Below, in pieces: positions 43,087 through 50,898 of a stretch of 64,000 nt of DNA. How positions within the stretch are numbered: the first letter of the stretch is position 1; the number at the start of each line of letters is the position of its first letter. The stretch spans positions 218,281-282,280 of the forward strand of contig NZ_AAWS01000009.1 in NCBI RefSeq assembly GCF_000169175.1, written 5' to 3'. The notes beneath the pieces are model-generated. The model was not told the origin of the DNA. It did not search any database and saw only the letters and a list, made by a program, of their open reading frames with translations. A program made the translations under genes and the position numbers. The stretch comes from Microscilla marina ATCC 23134. GTDB taxonomy: Bacteria; Bacteroidota; Bacteroidia; Cytophagales; Microscillaceae.

Positions 43087-43890
43087 TCACTTTTGCAAGC
43101 TTTTAAAGTAAGTGTGCTTGCCAATGAACTGCAATGGTATGATTACATTGGTTGGTTTGGCTTTGTTCTTTGCCAGGATAAGTTGCGTAATGCCCTGGGC
43201 ATCTTCCGGTACCCGGTGGAGAAATAAAACAGTATCAGCATTTTTGGTGGCTTCCAGATCAGCCAGGCAAGGCGGTCGTCTTTCCAAGGCATGTGAACGA
43301 TTTAACTGTACTACAGCAATGATGGATATTTGCAGTTCACTGGCCATTTTTTTTAGTTGCTCTGTGATCCAGGCGAGTTCCTGAGACCTGCTACCAAAAG
43401 ATTGTTCTTTGACTTCAATGAATTGAATAAAGTCAATGCATACGAGTTGAATATCGTGTTTAATTTTGAACCGCATGATTTTGGTCTTTAACTTCTGAAG
43501 TGGAAAACTACTGCTGTCATCAATAAATATTGGACGTTGGTTCAACAGTTGGGCTTGTTTTTCAAGTGAAGCAAATTCTTCCTTGGTCAGTTGTCCCGAC
43601 CTGCTGCTGTTCATCTCTATCCTTGCTTCAGTGCATATCATTTTGTGAACAAGGCAATCCGTTGGTGATTCCAGGTTAAAGATCAGAGTAGGGGTGTTTT
43701 CTTTGCTGGCACTGTGGGCAAACATTGCCATTAAAGAGGTTTTACCCAAGCTAGAAAGTGAAGCAATCAAAGTAAGTTGCCCCTTTTGCCATCCACCTGT
43801 GAGTTGATCCAATTCTTCAAAACCACTTCTAATGCCAGAAATTTCTGCCGGGGTCTTATTCTGTGATTGATTGTTACTTTGCTTTTTCAT
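43087..43890 (-). CDS. DnaB-type helicase, C-terminal ATPase domain only
   Basis: 267 residues, all corresponding to the RecA-like half of DnaB: SGIRSGFEELDQLTGGWQKGQLTLIASLSSLGKTSLMA (Walker A SSLGKT), LVCIDFIQFIEVKEQS (Walker B), IIAVVQLNRSHALERRPPCLADLEATKNADTVLFLHR and TQLILAKNKAKP (DnaB: RDSGEIEQSADTIAFLYR / TELIIAKHRDGKP). The N-terminal primase-interaction domain is missing and the C-terminal tail is severed. It lies 45 bp downstream of the full-length helicase. Possibly still an active motor or a subunit in a mixed hexamer. Confidence 0.75.
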   Translation of the reverse strand: MKKQSNNQSQNKTPAEISGIRSGFEELDQLTGGWQKGQLTLIASLSSLGKTSLMAMFAHSASKENTPTLIFNLESPTDCLVHKMICTEARIEMNSSRSGQLTKEEFASLEKQAQLLNQRPIFIDDSSSFPLQKLKTKIMRFKIKHDIQLVCIDFIQFIEVKEQSFGSRSQELAWITEQLKKMASELQISIIAVVQLNRSHALERRPPCLADLEATKNADTVLFLHRVPEDAQGITQLILAKNKAKPTNVIIPLQFIGKHTYFKSLQK

Positions 43891-43935
43891 TTGATAACTC
43901 TTTTGTTGTTTTTATTTAATTCTTATGAATGCCTT

Positions 43936-45414
43936 TTATTTGTCAAAATCGTCAGGGTTTTGACTAAACCCTCTGAACTGTTTTGCCGGAAGCGATTGTG
44001 TTGCCCTGCCTGGCTGCTCAGGTTTTGGTATGGGCTCTCTCCAAAACTGTTGATTCAAGTCCTGAAATCTGAGGTGCTGAGGAACGAACTCCAGCAGAAT
44101 CGTTCCCGGTTTACCATCCCTATGCTTGGCAATGATGAGTTCAGTGACTCCTTCGGTAGAGTTTCCAAGGTGATCTTCGGTAACTCCGTAATAAGCTGGT
44201 CGGTAGAGAAATGCGATGGTATCGGCCGACTGTTCTATTTCTCCTGATTCCCTCAAATCGGCCATCACAGGACGTTTATCCCCTGGTCTGGTTTCTACCC
44301 CCCGGTTAAGCTGAGAGAGTGCAATGATGGGGATATCCATTTCTTTGGCGAGCGCCTTTAAATCCTTGACAATGGTGGCTACTTCCAGCTGTCGGTTTTG
44401 GCTTGCCTGACCACTATGCCCTTTCATCAACTGAAGGTAGTCAATGATTACACACTCTACCTGATGGCTAAACACCAGCCGTCGTACTTTTGCTTTGAAT
44501 TGAAGCAGGGATAGCTGTGGGGTGTCATCAATAAAGAGGTTAGGTTTCTGGATGAGCTTTTCTGCCTGCCTTACCTTCGGTATCTCTTCCTGGAACAGCG
44601 CTCTGTTTTTGATTCTTTTAGACGCAATGCCTGAACACATGGCAAGTAGCCTGTAACCCAGCTCTCTTGCGCTCATTTCAAGTGAAAAGAAGGCCACAGG
44701 TCGCTCAAATACTTCTGCGGCATTGAGGGCAAGGTTCAGGGCAAAGGCGGTTTTACCCATCGCGGGTCGAGCTGCTAACACAGTCAGCGTTGCCTTATCA
44801 AACCCTCCAATATGCTTATCCAGGCTATACAAACCCGACGGTATCTTGTTTTTCTGAATTCTTTGCGGGTTTGCTACATCCTCCTCAAGCGTGAGTATGT
44901 TCTCTGAAACTATTTTTGATGCCCGGCTGAACTGCTTCTTTATTCCTGTCTCGCTTAGTTGAAATACATCGTTTGCCAGGTCATCTATGACCTCGAATGC
45001 ATCGCTGGTGTGGTCAAAGGCCACTTTACGGATTTTGGAGCTTATCTCGATCAGTCGCCGCTTTATTGCCTGTTCTACCAGAATGTGGGCATGGTACACA
45101 ATATTGGCGGAGGAATTTACCATGGAGGTCAGCTTCATCACAAAAGCGGGACCTCCTGCCATTTCAAGTTTACCTGTTTGCCTTAGTTGCTGAGTTACTG
45201 TAAGCATATCTACTGGATTGGCTTGCGCAAACAGCTCCAGTATTGCCTGATAAACCTCCTTGTGGGCAGGCTTGTAAAAGTAATCGGGTTGCAGCAAGTC
45301 AATAACCTGCATGAAGGCAGGTTGTTCAATGAGTATCGCTCCGAGTACCGCTTCTTCTATATCGATGGCTTGAGGAGGAACCTGTCCTTGTACTACCATT
45401 GTTTTTTTGGTCAT
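43936..45414 (-). CDS. dnaB: Replicative DNA helicase DnaB
   Basis: 492 residues, full length. The N-terminal domain (QAIDIEEAVLGAILIEQPAFMQVIDLLQPDYFYKPAHKEVYQAI) is followed by a linker helix and the RecA core: SLDKHIGGFDKATLTVLAARPAMGKTAFALNLA (Walker A), ECVIIDYLQLMKGH (Walker B), IIALSQLNRGVETRPGDKRPVMADLRESGEIEQSADTIAFLYRP. It unwinds the duplex 5'-3' at the replication fork as a hexamer. In this context it is the phage's own helicase, with wHTH replication proteins upstream and two smaller paralogues downstream. Confidence 0.9.
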   Translation of the reverse strand: MTKKTMVVQGQVPPQAIDIEEAVLGAILIEQPAFMQVIDLLQPDYFYKPAHKEVYQAILELFAQANPVDMLTVTQQLRQTGKLEMAGGPAFVMKLTSMVNSSANIVYHAHILVEQAIKRRLIEISSKIRKVAFDHTSDAFEVIDDLANDVFQLSETGIKKQFSRASKIVSENILTLEEDVANPQRIQKNKIPSGLYSLDKHIGGFDKATLTVLAARPAMGKTAFALNLALNAAEVFERPVAFFSLEMSARELGYRLLAMCSGIASKRIKNRALFQEEIPKVRQAEKLIQKPNLFIDDTPQLSLLQFKAKVRRLVFSHQVECVIIDYLQLMKGHSGQASQNRQLEVATIVKDLKALAKEMDIPIIALSQLNRGVETRPGDKRPVMADLRESGEIEQSADTIAFLYRPAYYGVTEDHLGNSTEGVTELIIAKHRDGKPGTILLEFVPQHLRFQDLNQQFWREPIPKPEQPGRATQSLPAKQFRGFSQNPDDFDK

Positions 45415-45457
45415 GGGTTTTGATCAGTTTTTGAGTGATTATTTTTTGAGTTTTATG

Positions 45458-47218
45458 CTAATACCAGTCTGGTCTGGTGGCGGGCTCAAAGTCCTGTTGG
45501 TAGGAGGTATATATTATTTGCCCCATCTCTTTCTTTCGTTGATAGTCTTGTTTTTTTTGAACTCTATCGAGGTCTTTCGACCAGTCTCTGCCATAGCCAT
45601 TTCCTTCAATTGTGAGCCAGTTTTTGAGGCTGTAGTTGGTCGTTACCCCTGGGGTTTGAATAAAGCTTTGATACATTTGCAGGTTTTGCCGCATTTGTTG
45701 AATGCTCAGGTCACGCTCCTGTTGAATGGTTGAAATTTGTTGCATAAGGTTTCCCAACTCCTTTTTGGAAGGCAAAATGTTAAAGGCTTTGTAGGTTTCT
45801 TGTGCCAGATGATAGGTCTCGTGCTGTCTGGCAGTATCTTTTACCGCAGTATTTTCTGGTTTTTGCTCTGCCTGATCCGCAGACGCTTGCGTTGTGTCTG
45901 GTGGAACAGCTGACAGGGCATTACGGCGAACCGTAGCTTCACTAATCAAACCTTCCTGAATAAGCGACAGGTTATCACTGAAATATTTTTCTGCCATTGT
46001 CACAGTGCTGCCTTCCTCAGTAAATATTTGAATGACTTCTTCTTTGGAAGGTACCGGATTTACCAGGTGTTTTGATTCTTGCTGACCAGATGGTGCGGGT
46101 TTGTTTTGGGGCATTTCTGTGGCAACAGACTGATTCTTTTCGCTTACCTGAGTTGATTGTTTTTCTGAATAAATTTCCTCTTTTACCTTTTGGTTTTCAT
46201 TTGTGGGGGTAACCGATGCTTTTTTTTCCAAAGCATTTATTCTGTTCAGGATCGACTCATTGGTTTTAGCAGTTTCTTTTTGCCGTTCCTGTTCCCTGGC
46301 TTCCAGGGTTGCCATTCTTTTTTCCATAGCCGCCATTTTGCTTAGGAGCACCTGAGTGTTTGCACTGGCTTCCTTTTGCCGTTCCAGTTCTCTGGCTTCC
46401 ATTGCCTTTACGTTTTTTTCCAGAGCAGCTAAATCTTTGTTCGGTTTTTCGTGGTCATTAACTCCTGCCTGACAATGTTCTTTTTTTAACAAAACATTTT
46501 CCTCCTTCTCTTCTTCTTGCACAGCAGTGAATATTTGTTCTTTACTTTCAAAAATTTCTTTTTCTTCTTTTTCTTTAGAGAGAGTATAGGTTTTATCAAT
46601 AACTATATTATCTTTAACTAAATTATTGTGCGAACAACTGTATGATGTTGCTTCGATAAACTGTTCGATGTCACTTCGATCAATCTTTCGTTGTCCCAAG
46701 AGAGTTTCAATGAGTATATCGAAGAATTGTTCGTTATTTGATAGAACAATGGTTCGATCTTTACTGATTTCTCCTATGAGTTCGAACAATTGTTTCTTTC
46801 GGCTCTCAAGTCCTGGTAAATGATGCAACTGCGATTCATTGGGCAAAATACAGGTGTTTTCAAAAATTTTTTGGGCAATGCCTGAAAAAGCAAAATAAGC
46901 CCCCAATCCTTTTCGATTGGGATGAGGGATTAAAAATCCAGCGTTGACTAACTTTTCCAGTTTTTTCTGAATGCCCCGATCACTTTTTATCTCAAGTGCG
47001 GGCAAGTCTTGACGACACTTTTTAGCCTGTAACCAAAAATACTCAATCTCTCCTTCTTTGATAGACTTATTTTTACCACTTCTGGCAAAGTCGTGTGCCC
47101 AGCCAAGAATCGCATGCTCGTCCAGTTTAAGACTGATGCCTTGCCGGATGACTGCCTCAAAATCGAGGTTGATTCGTTTTTTATAGGTGTTATCTGTTTG
47201 TTTTTGATTTTTCATCAC
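45458..47218 (-). CDS. Phage replication-module protein with N-terminal winged helix and long charged tail
   Basis: 586 residues. Residues ~15-115 (RINLDFEAVIRQGISLKLDEHAILGWAHDFARSG ... LEIKSDRGIQKKLEKLVNAGFLIPHPNRKGLGAYFAFS) form a winged-helix domain nearly the same as the whole of the 113-residue protein at 47249-47590. A long Glu/Lys-rich region with coiled-coil repeats follows (two copies of AMEARELERQKEASANTQ-like segments, 270-330), then a disordered Pro/Thr region and a C-terminal segment LKNWLTIEGNGYGRDWSKDLDRVQKKQDYQ. Position before dnaB suggests an initiator or helicase loader; this is inferred. Confidence 0.6.
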   Translation of the reverse strand: MMKNQKQTDNTYKKRINLDFEAVIRQGISLKLDEHAILGWAHDFARSGKNKSIKEGEIEYFWLQAKKCRQDLPALEIKSDRGIQKKLEKLVNAGFLIPHPNRKGLGAYFAFSGIAQKIFENTCILPNESQLHHLPGLESRKKQLFELIGEISKDRTIVLSNNEQFFDILIETLLGQRKIDRSDIEQFIEATSYSCSHNNLVKDNIVIDKTYTLSKEKEEKEIFESKEQIFTAVQEEEKEENVLLKKEHCQAGVNDHEKPNKDLAALEKNVKAMEARELERQKEASANTQVLLSKMAAMEKRMATLEAREQERQKETAKTNESILNRINALEKKASVTPTNENQKVKEEIYSEKQSTQVSEKNQSVATEMPQNKPAPSGQQESKHLVNPVPSKEEVIQIFTEEGSTVTMAEKYFSDNLSLIQEGLISEATVRRNALSAVPPDTTQASADQAEQKPENTAVKDTARQHETYHLAQETYKAFNILPSKKELGNLMQQISTIQQERDLSIQQMRQNLQMYQSFIQTPGVTTNYSLKNWLTIEGNGYGRDWSKDLDRVQKKQDYQRKKEMGQIIYTSYQQDFEPATRPDWY

Positions 47219-47248
47219 TAATTATTTAAGGTAAATTGAGACAGTACA

Positions 47249-47590
47249 TCAGGAGCCTTTAAACAACTTTTGGGTGATAGGAGAAAAAGCGTAGTAAGCA
47301 CCTATCCCCTGCCGATTGTAGTGGGGAACAAGCAGGTCTTGCTTTACCAGTTTTTCGATGATTTTCCGGATTCCTCTATCAGTCTTAATTTTGAGGGTAG
47401 GCAGGGCATCCCGAACACCCTTTGGAGTAAAACAATAATACCTGATACCATCATCCTCAAGAGGTTCAAGAGTGCCATCCCAGGCAGCTTCATAAGCCCA
47501 GGTCAAAACCACATGCTCAGTGAGCTTAAGGTCTGTTTGATTTTGAATAAGCGCGTGAAAATCAAGAATTAAATTTTTTTTGTAAGGCAT
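47249..47590 (-). CDS. Stand-alone winged-helix protein
   Basis: 113 residues: LILDFHALIQNQTDLKLTEHVVLTWAYEAAWDG...LKIKTDRGIRKIIEKLVKQDLLVPHYNRQGIGAYYAFSP. It equals the N-terminal domain of the 586-residue neighbour with about half of residues the same by eye. The helix TDRGIRKIIEKLVKQDLL and wing NRQGIGAYYAF indicate DNA binding. It is probably a tandem duplicate keeping only the DNA-binding part, perhaps competing for the same site. Gap of 30 bp to its larger paralogue. Confidence 0.65.
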   Translation of the reverse strand: MPYKKNLILDFHALIQNQTDLKLTEHVVLTWAYEAAWDGTLEPLEDDGIRYYCFTPKGVRDALPTLKIKTDRGIRKIIEKLVKQDLLVPHYNRQGIGAYYAFSPITQKLFKGS

Positions 47591-47625
47591 TGTTATTTAG
47601 TTTGATGAATTTATTTTTATTTGTT

Positions 47626-47919
47626 TTAGCATTTGTGTAAGACAGCTTTCGCTGCTTTTTCGTCTTCATTGCTGAGGCCTTGCCCCGTTGCCGCCTGTCT
47701 GTTTTTACCTGTTTCCAAGGCTTTTTTTTCCAATAGTTTACGATCCCGGCAAGATAAAAACGCCCGTAACTTACGTTTGCTGCGGGCAATTTTCTTTGGT
47801 ACATATATCCACGTATTTTGATTGATTTGTACCCTGACTTTGCCCCGCAATCTCTTCTGACGGATTTGGGCAAGCACTTTGGCTTTACGTCGATCTTCCC
47901 AGGTAATTTCCCAGCTCAT
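47626..47919 (-). CDS. Small basic protein of the replication module
   Basis: 97 residues from ATG 47919 (MSWEITWEDRRKAKVLAQIRQKRLRGKVRVQI...); the frame opens earlier but without sensible sequence. Very basic (WIYVPKKIARSKRKLRAFLSCRDRKLL), so probably nucleic-acid binding. No known family. It lies 36 bp upstream of the winged-helix gene in the same direction. Confidence 0.5.
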   Translation of the reverse strand: MSWEITWEDRRKAKVLAQIRQKRLRGKVRVQINQNTWIYVPKKIARSKRKLRAFLSCRDRKLLEKKALETGKNRQAATGQGLSNEDEKAAKAVLHKC

Positions 47920-48264
47920 GATAAATATTTTTAGTTGGTTACTTAATTTTCCCCGGTTACACAGAACACCGATAACTACAGTTCTCTGTGTCACAAAGAA
48001 GTAGTCGGTGGTATTCGTATACCGATAAAGCGTTTGCTTTATGGAGCGAGCATAAAACAAGGTTAATATAGTTACAAGTGATTTTTTTTGCCCAGGAATT
48101 TTGGGCATAGTAATACGTCTTATGAGTAATCCAGCTGTGATAACAAGTCTTAGGTCTCCCTTCGTCTTAGATACAGTGAACAGTTCAGCTATCTGAAAAG
48201 AAAAGGTTGCACCGGGTTGAAACAGTGCTTCCTTTCTTACGCTCTTTTTTCAGGCATTTATAAA

Positions 48265-48627
48265 TTATCCCTGAACAAAGCTTTCGTCATCTTCTTCTGA
48301 TTTTCCTTCATTTTTTTGGCAAGCCCGTTCACGACGAAGGTTTTCTGCTTTACGTTTGAAATGAAAGAATATTTTTGATCTGATCTTTCCTTCGAAACTT
48401 TCGGGAAACTCAAAAAGAGTGAGCCGTTTTCCTTCAAAAACAATGGTTTGGATAGGTAAATCCTCTGCCTGAGGATATCTTTCTTTGAAGTCACGGTAGA
48501 ACAAACTACCATTTAAGTGTTTAAGGTCAGTAATAGTGAAATCTTTGATATTACTTTCAAAAATCTTTTGAAGCACAGTAGTGCTCTTAGGAGCACTCTT
48601 TTGCGGGCGCTTCTTTGGCTTATTCAT
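48265..48627 (-). CDS. Small basic protein, tandem paralogue 1
   Basis: 120 residues. TTVLQKIFESNIKDFTITDLKHLNGSLFYRDF and LPIQTIVFEGKRLTLFEFPESFEGKIRSKIFFHFKRK align with the next gene (VTILQKIYESNIDNFTASDLRNLNAWLLYNVW; LPVQVITFGNEQIRLFKFPASFAHQIETRIISYFKQK). The pattern of a helix pair then two strands and a helix suggests a small folded domain; N-terminal and C-terminal tails are strongly charged. Unknown function; a phage early protein by context. Confidence 0.65.
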   Translation of the reverse strand: MNKPKKRPQKSAPKSTTVLQKIFESNIKDFTITDLKHLNGSLFYRDFKERYPQAEDLPIQTIVFEGKRLTLFEFPESFEGKIRSKIFFHFKRKAENLRRERACQKNEGKSEEDDESFVQG

Positions 48628-48710
48628 TTAATCTTACTTTGGATAAACAATTTATTGAACTACTGGCTTGAGGTATCTATCGAGTTCTAAAATTGATTTT
48701 GCCGGGTTGC

Positions 48711-49004
48711 CTAAGCAGACACCTGGCTACATTTATCTTTTTGTTTGAAGTAAGAAATTATCCGGGTTTCTATTTGATGAGCAAAACTTGCCGGAAATTT
48801 AAAAAGTCTGATCTGTTCGTTTCCAAAAGTGATCACTTGAACAGGTAAGGAGTCTGGTTCCTGCCACACATTATAGAGTAACCAGGCATTTAAGTTGCGA
48901 AGATCACTGGCAGTAAAGTTGTCAATATTACTTTCATAAATTTTTTGCAGTATGGTCACTTTTCTTGCTATACGCTTCCTTGTGCGTTTGTTGAATTCAT
49001 TCAT
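48711..49004 (-). CDS. Small basic protein, tandem paralogue 2
   Basis: 97 residues, paralogue of 48265-48627 lacking its acidic C-terminal tail (KNEGKSEEDDESF). The 83-bp gap and the same direction suggest local duplication and co-transcription. It is the first gene of the leftward replication operon after the 49-kb intergenic region. Confidence 0.65.
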   Translation of the reverse strand: MNEFNKRTRKRIARKVTILQKIYESNIDNFTASDLRNLNAWLLYNVWQEPDSLPVQVITFGNEQIRLFKFPASFAHQIETRIISYFKQKDKCSQVSA

Positions 49005-49778
49005 AATTTGATCTGTTTATTTGTTATTAAGTAAGTTGTAAAAAGACAGAATTGACTCAACAGTTTGTTTACTACCTGAGCCAGCCTGAATTCTACTTTA
49101 TAGTATTTTTACAATTAACTCCTATTATTTTTTTGCAGGCGTTTTTTACGCAATGCATTAAGGTCTTTTCCTTAACGAGATGCAAATATTGAAAACAAGA
49201 TGTTTACCTGCAAACATTATTTAAAATATTTAATAATTTTTTTGGAGAATTATTTTTATCAAAAATGATAGTAATAAAAAATACGATTAAATTTTGTAAT
49301 GTAAGGTTAAGTTTATATTATTGCAGGATGTTTGGGTTCTTTCATTTGGGGAGTTATACAACAAGTAATGTTTTTGTGTAATTTTCCTTATGCTCTACGA
49401 GCGTTAGCTCCACCTATTTTCAATAATTTTTCGTGTACATTCACTCCAATTTGTTGTCAGTTAGCTTGCTTGACATCAAATTCTTTCTCAAAGAAACCCC
49501 ACTTTCTTATTCCTTAGCTTAATTTAAAATGTTTCCAAAAAAACATTCAGGGCACTTTTATGCTTTTTTTTTGGGAAGATGGCGGAATTATAAGTCTGAA
49601 CCTCTTTGTTTGCTCCGACAGTAATCAATTACATTTCTGTGTGGACATAAGCAAAAGAGGTACAACAACTCTCTGGTTGCCTGTTTGGTAAACCGCATGG
49701 GTTTGTTGTAGGTAATCAGACTAAAAATTCGCTCATTTTGAAACAAGGCTTCTATTGCTATTTTCTCATATATGATAT
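49005..49778. other. Long AT-rich intergenic region
   Basis: About 770 bp, likely containing the leftward early promoter and possibly the replication origin (many A/T tracts at 49200-49290). On the minus strand, 49588-49800 reads as an open frame with protein-like sequence (RFTKQATRELLYLFCLCPHRN, then YCRSKQRGSDL-stop), but no start codon precedes it; it may be a gene remnant. Confidence 0.4.
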
Positions 49779-49810
49779 TTTGTGGAAGTAAATGGAATTG
49801 CTATATTTGC
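49779..49810 (+). promoter_or_regulatory. Bacteroidota promoter of the coiled-coil regulator
   Basis: TTTG at 49779-49782, 19 nt, then TATATTTGC at 49802-49810: exact TTTG / TAnnTTTGC spacing. The gene starts 45 nt later. Confidence 0.75.
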
Positions 49811-49854
49811 ACTAAAATAAAATATATAACAATTACCAACATTAAACATTACAA

Positions 49855-50259
49855 ATGGGAATAGATATAGGTTTTAAAGAAAGGTTACTTAAAATTATAC
49901 AAGACTTAGGGTATAACAGAAAAACATTTGCTGAAGAAATAGATGTACCTATCACAAGCGTTTATCAATACATCAGAGAAAAAAGCGCCATCAAGCCTTC
50001 GCTTAATTTTTTTATTAAGTTTTTAGATCGGTTTCCGAATGTGAATGGCAACTGGTTACTCACAGGTCAGGGAACTCCCCTCCTGAGCATGGATGGGAGC
50101 AGGAGTAATCAAAGTGGGCTGGTAAAAAATCTAAGAGAGCAGGTATTGACACAACAAACGCTTATTGATACGTTGTTTCAGGAAAATACTTATTTGAAAT
50201 CAGAATTGGACGCAGTCAAAAGAGCCAATGAAAATTCTGGTACTCAAATTAAAGGCTAA
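49855..50259 (+). CDS. XRE-type regulator with coiled-coil tail
   Basis: 134 residues. The N-terminal ~75 residues are a helix-turn-helix (FKERLLKIIQDLGYNRKTFAEEIDVPITSVYQYIREKSAIKPSLNFFIKFLDRFPNVNGNWLLTGQGTP), the pattern of Bacteroidota phage/ICE repressors that end in NWLLTGxG. The C-terminal part (VKNLREQVLTQQTLIDTLFQENTYLKSELDAVK) is a coiled coil for dimerisation. It probably controls lysogeny or the early genes. A strong terminator follows. Confidence 0.8.
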   Translation: MGIDIGFKERLLKIIQDLGYNRKTFAEEIDVPITSVYQYIREKSAIKPSLNFFIKFLDRFPNVNGNWLLTGQGTPLLSMDGSRSNQSGLVKNLREQVLTQQTLIDTLFQENTYLKSELDAVKRANENSGTQIKG

Positions 50260-50295
50260 ATTTTGGATGAATAGTTTTAGTTAAAGTAAGTGTAA

Positions 50296-50329
50296 AACCT
50301 TCTCTGCTTCGATCGGAGAAGGTTTTTTT
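50296..50329 (+). terminator. Rho-independent terminator
   Basis: AACCTTCTC (50296-50304) pairs with GAGAAGGTT (50316-50324) and seven T residues follow. It separates convergent regulators. Confidence 0.85.
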
Positions 50330-50368
50330 ATGAAACTTCTCCTCTTATATATATACTTCCGGATATTT

Positions 50369-50716
50369 TTATGCTTCCTTTGTTTCCAGGTTATTCAACA
50401 ACCTTTCTGCCTCATCAATTTTCTGCTGTGCTTCCTGAAAAAGCTGGCTGCTCTGCCGGAAAAGAGCAATCCCCTCCTTTAATAAAGTTTTTACCTGTCC
50501 ATGAGGGGCATGGTACTCCATCATTTCTGTCGCGGTTAATTGAAATATTTGAGCAATGCTGGTAATCTCATCGAGGTCGAATGCCTGAGTACGGCCATTC
50601 TCCAGTCTCTCATAAGACTGTTTGCCCCACTTCAGTTTATCAGCCATTTGTTGTTGGGTAAACCCATGACTTTTGCGCAGTTGTTTGACTATTTTCAGTA
50701 GTTCCTTTTTTTTCAT
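50369..50716 (-). CDS. XRE-family transcriptional regulator
   Basis: 115 residues. LRKSHGFTQQQMADKLKWGKQSYERLENGRTQAFDLDEITSIAQIFQLTATEMM is a standard HTH_3 domain. The C-terminal helix (LKEGIALFRQSSQLFQEAQQKIDEAERLLNNLE) is a dimerisation coil. It is convergent with the regulator at 49855 and divergent from the membrane-protein gene at 50899, so it could control the latter. Confidence 0.8.
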   Translation of the reverse strand: MKKKELLKIVKQLRKSHGFTQQQMADKLKWGKQSYERLENGRTQAFDLDEITSIAQIFQLTATEMMEYHAPHGQVKTLLKEGIALFRQSSQLFQEAQQKIDEAERLLNNLETKEA

Positions 50717-50898
50717 TTTGCTAAAATACCCGGTTTTTATTTTCTATACATCAGTAATTGATGCTTTTTTATGTGATAAGTAGTCGTTTTATTTGTAAAC
50801 AGTCTTTAAATGACTATTTTTAAATTATTAAGACATAATTAAGTGATGTTTTTTAAATTCTTGCTTGCATTTGCGGGTAAACCAATACCTGACTAACT

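Noticed and set aside
42849..43124. 91-codon ORF with LFVCQSNVPK
   Set aside because: It overlaps the end of the DnaB-like gene and lies in a sequence block repeated at 40168-40318; treated as part of an inserted element rather than an independent gene.
49588..49800. Minus-strand open frame with protein-like sequence
   Set aside because: There is no start codon upstream and no family; kept only as a possible remnant in the intergenic entry.
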